Notes: a model not told the origin generated them from the letters alone. A stretch of 6,180 nt of DNA from Verrucomicrobiota bacterium (GCA_003219115.1 QHPN01000201.1:1-6180), one strand, 5' to 3'; shown: positions 1 through 5,481, numbered from the stretch's first letter. A program made the numbers and translations.

Positions 1-76
1 ACGATCGAGAAATGACGAAATAGATGGGATTCGCTGATTACCGAGTGCTGGTCTGTAATCTCCAATCTCTCACCAA
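1..76. other. non-coding left edge
   Basis: No gene or clear site is seen. The part next to the acetyltransferase stop codon (53-87) reads on the minus strand as degenerate 7-base units (GTGAGAA, GTGATTG, GTGAGAG, ATTGGAG, ATTACAG). No hairpin followed by a T-run is present, so no terminator can be assigned to the gene ending at 77. Confidence 0.5.
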
Positions 77-571
77 TCACTTCTCACTTTCTTCGAGCTT
101 CTTGCTCTCGCGCCCTCCCGGGCGCTTCTCGTAGACGGCCTGCGTCTTGATCTGTTTGTACCCCATCGCGGGATAGAATAAGTGTGCCTCAGCCCGCTTG
201 GTATTGCTGCGCACCGATACGACTTCAGCGCCGATCTTCTGTGCCCAGAGTTCCACTTCCCCGATTAACATCCGTGCGATTCCCTTCCGCCGCGCACTTG
301 ATGACACGACGAGTCCGAGAATTTCCACTCGAAACCCCACCTCGATGATGCAGACGCGATGGGCTTGGATAAATCCAACAGGCTTGTCGCTCGCGTCGGC
401 CACGACCAGCAGCAGATCCGTTTGCCCGATCGGGCGAATCCGCCTGTGTATTGCCTCAATCTCGTTAGGATAACCCAGCTCCGTCGCCAGTTCCGCAACT
501 ACTTCGGCATCTCCTTCAACCATCGGTCGGATTCTCGTTTCACGATTGATGTTCGTTGGAGTTCTCACCAT
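77..571 (-). CDS. GNAT family N-acetyltransferase
   Basis: Predicted acetyl-CoA-dependent N-acetyltransferase of the GNAT superfamily, cytoplasmic, substrate unknown. From the ATG at 571 it has 164 residues, the usual single-domain length. The fold can be followed: the beta-1 strand TRIRP near residues 12-16, a helix with ELGYP, the central strand EILGLVV followed by the acetyl-CoA pyrophosphate loop RRKGIA (about 94-99), then SVRSN and the C-terminal FYPAMGY (about 132-138) typical of motif B. A charged tail of about 15 residues ends the protein. An in-frame GTG at 628 would give 183 residues and start only 2 bases after the kinase stop, allowing translational coupling. I prefer 571 because the extra 19 residues precede the normal start of the fold; neither start has a strong Shine-Dalgarno. 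It lies downstream of the hybrid kinase on the same strand and probably shares its mRNA. Confidence 0.85.
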   Translation of the reverse strand: MVRTPTNINRETRIRPMVEGDAEVVAELATELGYPNEIEAIHRRIRPIGQTDLLLVVADASDKPVGFIQAHRVCIIEVGFRVEILGLVVSSSARRKGIARMLIGEVELWAQKIGAEVVSVRSNTKRAEAHLFYPAMGYKQIKTQAVYEKRPGGRESKKLEESEK

Positions 572-630
572 TCGCTCATCGACCGGTTGCCATGCCAGAC
601 GTAACTTTCCGAGAAATGGAGCAAGCACGC

Positions 631-2760
631 TTACGCGTGCGGTTCCCTTGCCGTCAATCGCCTCTTACGAAATTTGAAACCCATTACCATCTGCAGTGTA
701 GCATCCAGTTTTTCCATTGTGACCGGCTTGACCAAATGCTGGGAAAAACCGGCTTCAAGGCTGCGGGCCGCATCTGCCTCCGTCCCGAATCCGCTCATTG
801 CGATTCCGACAAGCACGTCTCTCGATTTTGCCATCAGTTCCATGCCACTTCCATCGGGCAAGCCGACGTCGCTGATGAGCACATCAAATCCGTCAGCTTC
901 GACTTTCGCGAGCGCTGACTTAATATCGTGTGCAATGGTTACCCTGTGCCCCCGGGCTGCCAGCAGCTTTCCCATGACGGTGCAGGTGTCGACGTGATCG
1001 TCGACTAACAAAATCCGCAGCGCCTTTGAGGGTTGCCCTTCGACCGGCAAAGATATCGCTCCATCGTGAGCTACCAGCGCAGAAGTTTTGATTGTCAGCT
1101 TAAATGTCGCTCCTCGATTCAATCCCTCGCTCGTGGCAGTCAATGTCGCGGCATGGGCTTCGGCCAGCGATTTGGAAATAGCCAGGCCAAGTCCGAGTCC
1201 GCCAAAACGCCGCTTCAAGGAACGCTCCCCCTGTTCAAAGGGGTTAAAAATTCTTTCCATCGCTTCAGGCTCGATCCCGATACCGTGATCTTGCACAATT
1301 ATCGTTAGCTGTCCGGGCGATTCGTTCACGGTCGAAATCATGACCACACCTTCCTCGCGACTAAACTTGATCGCGTTTTGGACCAGGTTCCAAACAATCT
1401 GCTGAAACCTCGCTTCATCGGCGACGACGAAACGATCGCCGGCCGTGAGATCCAGCTGCATTCGAACCTTCTTCCCCGCCCATTCGCTTCGGCATGTCTC
1501 CACCACGTTACGGATCTGCCCGTGAACGTTCACACTCGTCAGGTTTAATGCCAGCTTCCCTTTGCTGATCCGGGTCACGTCCAGCAAATCGTCAATCAGA
1601 TGTTGCTCAACCCGAATGTTACGCCGGATGATTTCCAGTGCCGAAGCGATCTCGGGCCTCTTTGGCCACTCGTTTTGCAAATTCTCCACCGCCAGCAAAA
1701 CCGGTGAGAGCGGAGTTCGCAATTCATGTGAAAGCATGGCCAGAAAATTATCCTTCGTCCGGTTAGCCGCTTCGACTAACGCCTTTTGCGCTTCCAGCGC
1801 CCCCTCGATCCGACGCCGTTCAGCCATGGCTGCCGCCAGCGCCATTGCCGTTAGGGTCAACACCGCTGTTGAACTCTGCAAAATCAGCAGCGACTTGTTC
1901 TCCGTTTCCATCACAAACGGACCGAAGTTCCGCAGCGTGCCCCAGATGGCGATCGCCGAAAGAATGAATATTCCGGTGGCGGTTTCGCGTTGCGACATGC
2001 GGAATGCCACCCAGATCAGGATCGGCCCGCAAACAAATGCGACTGGATAATTCTTGGCGCTGATCGGTAGCCAACCGCCGAAAATCGCTTCGCCGAGCGC
2101 CAGCAAAAGAAACAGGATCAGAGCGACCTCCAGATCTTTCTTTCCGTTCCACCGCCAACGTGGTTTTACGCCCCAAAGAATTATGATTGGCGCAAAAATC
2201 AGATCACCGGTGGCATCTCCCAGCCACCAGGTGGTCCAAATCGGTCCATAATTGCTCCAATTCGCGTAACCAGCGAGGGCGAGACTGGTCAGGCCGATGC
2301 TTGGGCTCACAGCTGTGCTAGTGATGGCGGCAAAGGCAAACTTGAAAACGTCCTGGGCGCGATCGAAAGCGCATGTGCCGTTTGCAAAACGATTGATCAG
2401 CCAAGCCCCGCAAACTGCTTCCAGCGTATTTCCGGCACCGATTGCCAATGAAGTGGCGACGTTACCAAACGTCGTCATGTTAGCGAGGAACGCGCCCAGG
2501 AAAATGGCCGGCCACGCGCCGTAACCGAATAGTAGCAGAGCCGCAAGAGCGATTCCTGCCGGCGGCCAAACCGCCGAAGCGCTGGCGTGAACAAAGGCAA
2601 GACGTAATCCCAACTTGCCCGCTAGAAAATAAAGCACCGTAAGAGCGACGAGCGCGAAAATGCGCGAGAAACGTCGATTACCCATGAGCTGCGCTTGCGC
2701 GGGGGCAATAATGGTTCCTTTAAGTTGCGCAGTCAACAGGGGCGCTTGTAGGAAGAACAC
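631..2760 (-). CDS. MASE1-domain hybrid sensor histidine kinase with C-terminal receiver
   Basis: Membrane-bound hybrid histidine kinase, 709 residues. About residues 31-312 form a multi-pass MASE1 sensor (roughly eight or more membrane helices) with the family words VWPPAGIALAALLLFG, GNTLEAVCGAWLINR and TWWLGDATGDLIFAP. A short coiled linker (about 313-337) leads to HisKA, with phospho-accepting His345 in SHELRTP; the HELRT pattern also fits phosphatase activity. The HATPase domain (about 440-558) has N462 (N box), DHGIGI at 491-496 (G1), IFNPFEQ (F box) and GGLGLGLAISK at 520-530 (G2). The C-terminal receiver (about 581-695) has acidic pair D587/D588, phospho-acceptor D631, S656 and K678, all intact. 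No HPt or DNA-binding domain is present, so the relay must continue elsewhere. The GTG start at 2760 is preceded 6 bases upstream by AAGGCGG. An alternative ATG at 2685 (residue 26) starts right before the first helix but lacks a Shine-Dalgarno. The ligand sensed by MASE1 is unknown. Confidence 0.95.
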   Translation of the reverse strand: MFFLQAPLLTAQLKGTIIAPAQAQLMGNRRFSRIFALVALTVLYFLAGKLGLRLAFVHASASAVWPPAGIALAALLLFGYGAWPAIFLGAFLANMTTFGNVATSLAIGAGNTLEAVCGAWLINRFANGTCAFDRAQDVFKFAFAAITSTAVSPSIGLTSLALAGYANWSNYGPIWTTWWLGDATGDLIFAPIIILWGVKPRWRWNGKKDLEVALILFLLLALGEAIFGGWLPISAKNYPVAFVCGPILIWVAFRMSQRETATGIFILSAIAIWGTLRNFGPFVMETENKSLLILQSSTAVLTLTAMALAAAMAERRRIEGALEAQKALVEAANRTKDNFLAMLSHELRTPLSPVLLAVENLQNEWPKRPEIASALEIIRRNIRVEQHLIDDLLDVTRISKGKLALNLTSVNVHGQIRNVVETCRSEWAGKKVRMQLDLTAGDRFVVADEARFQQIVWNLVQNAIKFSREEGVVMISTVNESPGQLTIIVQDHGIGIEPEAMERIFNPFEQGERSLKRRFGGLGLGLAISKSLAEAHAATLTATSEGLNRGATFKLTIKTSALVAHDGAISLPVEGQPSKALRILLVDDHVDTCTVMGKLLAARGHRVTIAHDIKSALAKVEADGFDVLISDVGLPDGSGMELMAKSRDVLVGIAMSGFGTEADAARSLEAGFSQHLVKPVTMEKLDATLQMVMGFKFRKRRLTAREPHA

Positions 2761-2766
2761 GAGAAA

Positions 2767-2773
2767 CCGCCTT
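2767..2773 (-). promoter_or_regulatory. ribosome binding site of the hybrid kinase
   Basis: AAGGCGG on the minus strand, 6 bases before the GTG at 2760. It differs from the anti-Shine-Dalgarno complement by one base and is the main reason to choose GTG 2760 over ATG 2685. Confidence 0.5.
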
Positions 2774-2839
2774 TTCTAAATTGCGACTAAACAAAACGGC
2801 GGTCAGAAAGCGGGTTCCCGATAACTGATACCAGCAGGC

Positions 2840-2970
2840 CGGAGCTCTCGCATCCGAAGCAATGGCCTCAATCGCGCCCGCAGTCGCGAGCCCGTCAACC
2901 GAACACTGAAAACTTGACTGGTTTAAGCAGTCAACTTTGGAGACGACTGGGATTCGGATCGCGAGCTCCG
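2840..2970. repeat. long nested inverted repeat (structured element)
   Basis: Outer arms: CGGAGCTC at 2840-2847 pairs with GAGCTCCG at 2963-2970, and ATCCGAA at 2852-2858 pairs with TTCGGAT at 2953-2959, joined by CG/CG with one mismatch and one bulged base. Middle arms: CAGTCG 2881-2886 with CGACTG 2944-2949. Inner hairpin: TTGACTG 2914-2920 with CAGTCAA 2928-2934 around a 7-base loop, extended by AAA/TTT past one mismatch. The nesting suggests an RNA fold (small RNA or leader of the kinase, 80-210 bases upstream of its start) or a small palindromic mobile element. No target duplication is obvious. Confidence 0.45.
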
Positions 2971-3140
2971 TTAAACGAGCCGGCCGCGTGAAGGAACGAA
3001 TTGAGTAACGCCTGCACGGTGCGTACCGCGTGCGGCGCAAAGTAGCAGTCGCCCAGAGATGAATAGAAATAAGGACGCTCGGTCGCTCAGCGCGCATTCC
3101 GGATACTGGATTCTGGATGCGCCATTGGGAGTTAACCGAA

Positions 3141-3154
3141 CGGCGATAACGCCG
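3141..3154 (-). terminator. possible weak terminator hairpin after the lipoprotein gene
   Basis: CGGCG (3141-3145) and CGCCG (3150-3154) form a 5-bp stem with a 4-base loop, 10 bases past the TAA of the lipoprotein gene. On the minus strand it is followed by TTCGGTTAAC, which is not a proper T-run, so Rho-independent termination here is uncertain. Confidence 0.25.
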
Positions 3155-3164
3155 CCGCCCTGGT

Positions 3165-3365
3165 TTAGCGTATTTGCGCGCTCGAATCGGCGGCCTCAAT
3201 CGCACCAGCGGTATCGGGCTGCCCGGTCTTTTTCAGCTCGCCACTGCTGTAAGTCCGGCGGGCCGGATTAGCATTGGTGGTGGTCGTCGTCGTTTCATGC
3301 GTAGCGCAGCCCGCCAACATTATTGCTCCCACGGCGCTTGCAGCAACTAACAGCGAAGTTTTCAT
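3165..3365 (-). CDS. small secreted lipoprotein, threonine-rich
   Basis: A 66-residue protein with a clear lipoprotein signal peptide: MK start, hydrophobic stretch to residue 19 and lipobox LAGC with the acylated Cys20. The mature part is only about 47 residues: a threonine run (HETTTTTTNANP), a basic patch, then YSSGELKKTGQPDTAGAIEA and a short end. It should be anchored in a membrane of the envelope; Ala at +2 would favour the outer membrane by the Lol rule known from proteobacteria. No enzymatic motif is visible and the function is unknown. The ATG at 3365 is preceded by GGGGTGA at a short distance, a mediocre ribosome binding site. It lies 110 bases downstream of the cupredoxin-like gene on the same strand. 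The match of signal peptide, lipobox and stop makes this a real gene despite its size. Confidence 0.8.
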   Translation of the reverse strand: MKTSLLVAASAVGAIMLAGCATHETTTTTTNANPARRTYSSGELKKTGQPDTAGAIEAADSSAQIR

Positions 3366-3410
3366 GAATCACCCCACGCCCATGTGCTGCCGAAGGCGAA
3401 CCGAACGAGC

Positions 3411-3450
3411 GAGACAGGAGTTCATGTTGCGTCCCTCTAGTCCTTGTCTC
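3411..3450 (-). other. inverted repeat between the cupredoxin-like gene and the lipoprotein gene
   Basis: GAGACAGGA (3411-3419) can pair with TCCTTGTCTC (3441-3450), 9 bp with one bulged base and a 21-base loop. It lies between the stop at 3476 and the lipoprotein start at 3365. There is no T-run after it on either strand, so it may be an mRNA processing or stability hairpin rather than a terminator. Confidence 0.3.
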
Positions 3451-3475
3451 CAGTCGTTCCGCGCCTTCTGCGCAC

Positions 3476-3943
3476 TTATTTCACATTCAAGGTCATCTTC
3501 TTCGTCCGCTTCCCGTCATCCGGATTTGTCGAATAGACGGTGTAGGTTTTGCCGCTCTTTAGCGTCACATGCAGAACCTTCGTTTCACCAGGACCCGGCG
3601 GAACAATAAACTTACGATCAATATCTCCGCGCGTGACTTCGAAGTTCGTAGTCGTCTTGCCTTCGTTTTTGACGACGAAAGCAGTCTTACCAGATTCGAG
3701 GTCGGTCGACATATTGACCTCGCCGTCGTTCACGGTGACGTCTACCCGCCGTGCATCGGCATCGGGAGTGAGAGCGTCCTCCAATTTATGGGCCTCCTTA
3801 TTCACGCCATGGGCGACAGTTTTAGCAGCCTACTTAGTTTTCTCCGCCGTCGTGTTGGCAACATCCTTAGCCGTCTCAAGAGGCTGCCCCGCGGCGATCA
3901 AAGCCAGACCGGCAACTATTATCATTACAAAAAACGTCTTCAT
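3476..3943 (-). pseudogene. secreted cupredoxin-like protein, interrupted by one in-frame UAG
   Basis: Read from the ATG at 3943, this is one open frame of 155 codons broken only by UAG at codon 38 (3830-3832). Before the stop lies a signal peptide (MKTFFVMIIVAGLALIAAG) and ETAKDVANTTAEKTK; after it the frame continues AAKTVAHGVNKEAHKLEDAL and then an all-beta domain of about 90 residues. The two halves join as one lysine/alanine-rich helical linker, and a single substitution (GAG or AAG to TAG) explains the break; no frameshift is needed. The C-terminal part (KTAFVVKNEG, NFEV, VPPGPGETKVLHV, YTVYS) resembles small periplasmic cupredoxin-fold proteins, but no Cys or Met-His copper site is present, so it probably binds no copper. 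As written, the gene gives a 37-residue peptide, unless UAG is read through, translation restarts (GTG 3805 or TTG 3784), or the base is a sequencing error. Confidence 0.7.
3793..3799 (-). promoter_or_regulatory. internal Shine-Dalgarno downstream of the amber codon
   Basis: AAGGAGG on the minus strand at 3799-3793, about 30 bases past the UAG at 3830-3832 and 8 bases before an in-frame TTG (3784-3782). It could support restart of translation and make a protein of about 102 residues without a signal peptide. It may equally be a chance product of the Lys-Glu codons AAG GAG. Confidence 0.3.
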
Positions 3944-3968
3944 AGTACTTAAAGTATCGATCCAGCGC

Positions 3969-3987
3969 GGCACCGCGGGTGCCTTTT
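3969..3987 (+). terminator. hairpin plus T-run in the divergent intergenic region
   Basis: GGCACC (3969-3974), loop GCG, GGTGCC (3978-3983) followed by TTTT: a compact stem of 6 bp with a short T-run on the plus strand. It would act on plus-strand transcripts before the acetyltransferase at 4120. The same GGTGC bases can pair instead with GCACCC at 4034-4039. Confidence 0.3.
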
Positions 3988-4009
3988 GGCCCTGAGAAGT
4001 TTCAGCTAA

Positions 4010-4030
4010 GCCTTGTGAAGCAAGGCGTTT
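4010..4030 (+). other. hairpin GCCTTG/CAAGGC
   Basis: GCCTTG (4010-4015), loop TGAAG, CAAGGC (4021-4026), followed by GTTT. It is a perfect 6-bp stem in the leader of the acetyltransferase gene. The weak T-run makes it a possible attenuator only. Confidence 0.3.
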
Positions 4031-4119
4031 GACGCACCCTCTTGATCTGCTCTGTCTTTTGCCGCCTCTACAGGGGAAGAAAATCGTTGCGAGTGTTACA
4101 GCAGTCGATAGAGCTAATC

Positions 4120-4659
4120 GTGGAGCCGTTTGTCACAACGTATCTCGAAATGCGGCCTGGCGATGGCGCGTTCAAAAGACAGAACTGCGATCAGAAGTTT
4201 CGAGTCCGAGAATTTAAAGAACCAAATTGGATTTTTAACCGGGATATGTATATCGCGGTGGGGGAGACATGGAAGTGGATCGACAAGCGGCCCTGGACCA
4301 ATGAGCGGTGGAACAAATACGCAAGCGCTCCAAACTTGCGAACGTTTGCGGCGTACTATGACAACGCGCTCGCTGGCTATTACGAACTGCGAAGGAGCGA
4401 TCGGCCTTCGACACCATCGGACGGTGAGGAGCGTGAAGACGAAGTCGAGATCGCGTACTGCGGGTTTTTGCCGGCTTTTATTGGCCGTGGTCTCGGCGGC
4501 GCATTGTTAACGAGCGCGATCGAAAATGCGTTGGCTTGTGCGCCGCCGCCGTCGCGCGTTTGGGTGCACACCGGCAATCGAGATCACCCGAATGCGCTGA
4601 ACAATTATCAGGCAAAGGGATTTAAGATCTATAAGACCGAAGAAGGGGGAGCCGACTAG
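4120..4659 (+). CDS. GNAT family N-acetyltransferase
   Basis: Second GNAT acetyltransferase, 180 residues from the GTG at 4120, cytoplasmic, substrate unknown. It belongs to a recognisable GNAT subgroup with N-terminal VTTYLEM, then FNRDMYIAVGETWKWIDKRPW, the strand FAAYYDNALAGYYELR, and EVEIAYCGF leading to the acetyl-CoA loop IGRGLGGALL (about 121-130). VWVHTGNRDHPNALNNYQAKGF carries the late Asn-Tyr typical of the catalytic region. It shares little sequence with the GNAT at 77-571 and is not a recent duplicate. The frame is open back to 4042 (TTG); TTG 4087 lies 9 bases after AGGGGA (4072-4077) and GTG 4093 is also possible. I chose 4120 because family members begin only a few residues before VTTYLEM, though the ribosome binding site there is weak. 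It is divergent from the cupredoxin-like gene and convergent with the START gene. Confidence 0.85.
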   Translation: MEPFVTTYLEMRPGDGAFKRQNCDQKFRVREFKEPNWIFNRDMYIAVGETWKWIDKRPWTNERWNKYASAPNLRTFAAYYDNALAGYYELRRSDRPSTPSDGEEREDEVEIAYCGFLPAFIGRGLGGALLTSAIENALACAPPPSRVWVHTGNRDHPNALNNYQAKGFKIYKTEEGGAD

Positions 4660-4692
4660 GGACCACTGACCGCAAAGCCGGACTATGGTCCC
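4659..4692. terminator. dyad spanning the stop codons of convergent genes
   Basis: GGGACCA (4659-4665) and TGGTCCC (4686-4692) form a perfect 7-bp stem over a 20-base loop. The dyad overlaps the last base of the TAG of the plus-strand GNAT and contains the whole TAG (4683-4685) of the minus-strand START gene. There is no T-run on either side, so it is at best an unusual bidirectional transcription stop. Confidence 0.3.
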
Positions 4693-5303
4693 GTCGCCCG
4701 TTGCCCGTTGTATTTCGGTTCTTTTACCTGTTTGCGGACGGCGGCGAAAACTTCGCCGATACCGGACTGGCTGGTATCAGTGTAGACAGAATACGTCGCG
4801 CGTGTTCGGTCGGCGCCAGTCGGCTCAAGCAACCACGATCCCTGGCACAACTCGACCCGCACGACGCCGTGCTTCTTTGGCGGGCTGAATTCGTTCGCCG
4901 ATTCCCAGCGGTTTGAATAGATATTCCCGACAATGCCTGGCCAGGAACTTTTGTAGCTGCGCACGGTTAAATCGCGATCACAGCAAATTTTTGGCGAAAT
5001 TCGCTGGTAGCTGACGATCGAGTCCTTCTCGCGCTTGAGCAGCCTGCACTCGGCCATGTAGGGCATGAAGCTTGGATAAGCGTCCACATCTTCGATGACC
5101 TCGGAGACCGCAAGGGGAGTCGCGGCAATTGCGCCGATCGCTTTGAATTCTTTCAGCGAAGAACCGGCATGGGGACGGCTGTAGATCGTCACGCCGTCGC
5201 GCTCGGTGGCATACTTCCAGCCAGCGTTGGCATCACTCGATTTCGCAGGTTCGGAAGCGAGGCAAATAACTGGAAGAAGGGAGAACAGGATGAAGGGCCG
5301 CAC
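4683..5303 (-). CDS. exported START-domain (SRPBCC-fold) protein
   Basis: A 206-residue protein with a signal peptide (MRPFILFSLLPVICLAS, cleavage near residue 17-20) followed by one START-like lipid-binding domain of the SRPBCC helix-grip fold. Visible landmarks are WKYATERDGVTIYSRP (first strand), EFKAIGAI, the helix with VIEDVDAYPSFMPYMAECRLL (about 69-89), YQRISPKICCDRDLTVR, and a C-terminal helix ending VFAAVRKQVKEPKY. These are typical of bacterial START proteins, so the gene is full length. The family binds hydrophobic ligands; the ligand here is unknown, and a periplasmic location follows from the signal peptide. Cys107-Cys108 and other cysteines could form disulfides. The start is GTG at 5303, the only sensible one: an in-frame TAA lies 30 bases upstream. 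No Shine-Dalgarno is visible, but a perfect 12-bp palindrome lies 14 bases before the start. Confidence 0.85.
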   Translation of the reverse strand: MRPFILFSLLPVICLASEPAKSSDANAGWKYATERDGVTIYSRPHAGSSLKEFKAIGAIAATPLAVSEVIEDVDAYPSFMPYMAECRLLKREKDSIVSYQRISPKICCDRDLTVRSYKSSWPGIVGNIYSNRWESANEFSPPKKHGVVRVELCQGSWLLEPTGADRTRATYSVYTDTSQSGIGEVFAAVRKQVKEPKYNGQRATGP

Positions 5304-5317
5304 GAGTCGTGAAATTG

Positions 5318-5329
5318 TTAGACGTCTAA
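5318..5329. promoter_or_regulatory. perfect 12-bp palindrome, possible operator
   Basis: TTAGACGTCTAA, a perfect twofold palindrome ending 14 bases before the GTG of the START gene. The half-site TTAGACG recurs exactly at 5384-5390, 66 bases upstream. This layout fits a dimeric repressor site, although no cognate regulator is in the window. Confidence 0.35.
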
Positions 5330-5419
5330 GACATTAAATCGAGAAGGAGTTTCTCATCGCGAGTTATCAATATCAGTTATGGATTAGACGGAATACAAGG
5401 ATCCGAGGTTGAGGATTCA

Positions 5420-5439
5420 GGGGACGCCTTTCCGTCCCC
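5420..5439. repeat. short palindromic hairpin
   Basis: Arms GGGGACG (5420-5426) and CGTCCCC (5433-5439) with a 6-base loop; perfect 7-bp stem. A related dyad GGGAC/GTCCC lies at 6151-6164. It sits in the presumed 5' untranslated region of the START gene. Confidence 0.45.
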
Positions 5440-5481
5440 ATTGCGCGATGCTCCATCTTCAGCCGGAAAATTATCTTATCT

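Larger units (their letters stand above)
2761..3164. other. intergenic region between the hybrid kinase and the small lipoprotein
   Basis: About 400 bases with no gene I can support. It contains a nested inverted repeat (2840-2970), a hairpin with arms GCCTGCACGGT and ACCGCGTGCGGC (3010-3036, loop GCGT, with mismatched or bulged bases), three degenerate 7-base units (3099-3119) and a small hairpin after the lipoprotein gene (3141-3154). On the minus strand most of it would be the leader or promoter region of the kinase. No convincing -35/-10 pair was found for the kinase. Confidence 0.6.
3969..4079 (+). other. structured leader candidate, resembling a divergent TPP riboswitch
   Basis: Upstream of the plus-strand acetyltransferase, words of the TPP aptamer occur in the canonical order: GGGTGCC (3977-3983), GGC then CTGAGA (3988-3997), CACCC (4035-4039), TGATCTG (4043-4049), TGCC (4060-4063) and GGGGAAG (4073-4079). 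GGGTGC and GCACCC pair over 6 bp as helix P2 would, and GCC/GGC would be a very short P3. Against it: an extra hairpin (GCCTTG/CAAGGC, 4010-4026) sits between CTGAGA and the P2 strand, the conserved GCGUAGGG core is poor, no P1 is evident, and GNAT genes are not usual TPP targets. The gene itself gives no thiamine hint. Confidence 0.2.

Noticed and set aside
1562..2050. 162-codon open frame on the plus strand
   Set aside because: It is antisense to the MASE1/HisKA part of the kinase, whose protein is unmistakable; composition is Ser/Arg/Ala-rich without a domain.
2905..2940. tRNA-like anticodon arm (5-bp stem with 7-base loop CTTAAAC on the minus strand, anticodon TAA)
   Set aside because: No T-arm with GGTTCRA, no D-arm and no matching acceptor stem around it; the arm is explained by the nested dyad.
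2720..3205. 161-codon open frame on the minus strand
   Set aside because: It overlaps both the kinase start and the lipoprotein end, is Arg/Ser/Pro-rich with no domain, signal or ribosome binding site, and covers palindromic non-coding DNA.
3549..3995. plus-strand open frames opposite the cupredoxin-like gene (also 3569-3952)
   Set aside because: Shadow frames of the minus-strand gene, whose signal peptide and beta domain are clearly protein-like.
4042..4119. N-terminal extension of the plus-strand GNAT from TTG 4042
   Set aside because: The extension overlaps the structured leader, lacks family similarity and has no ribosome binding site before 4042; later starts fit better.
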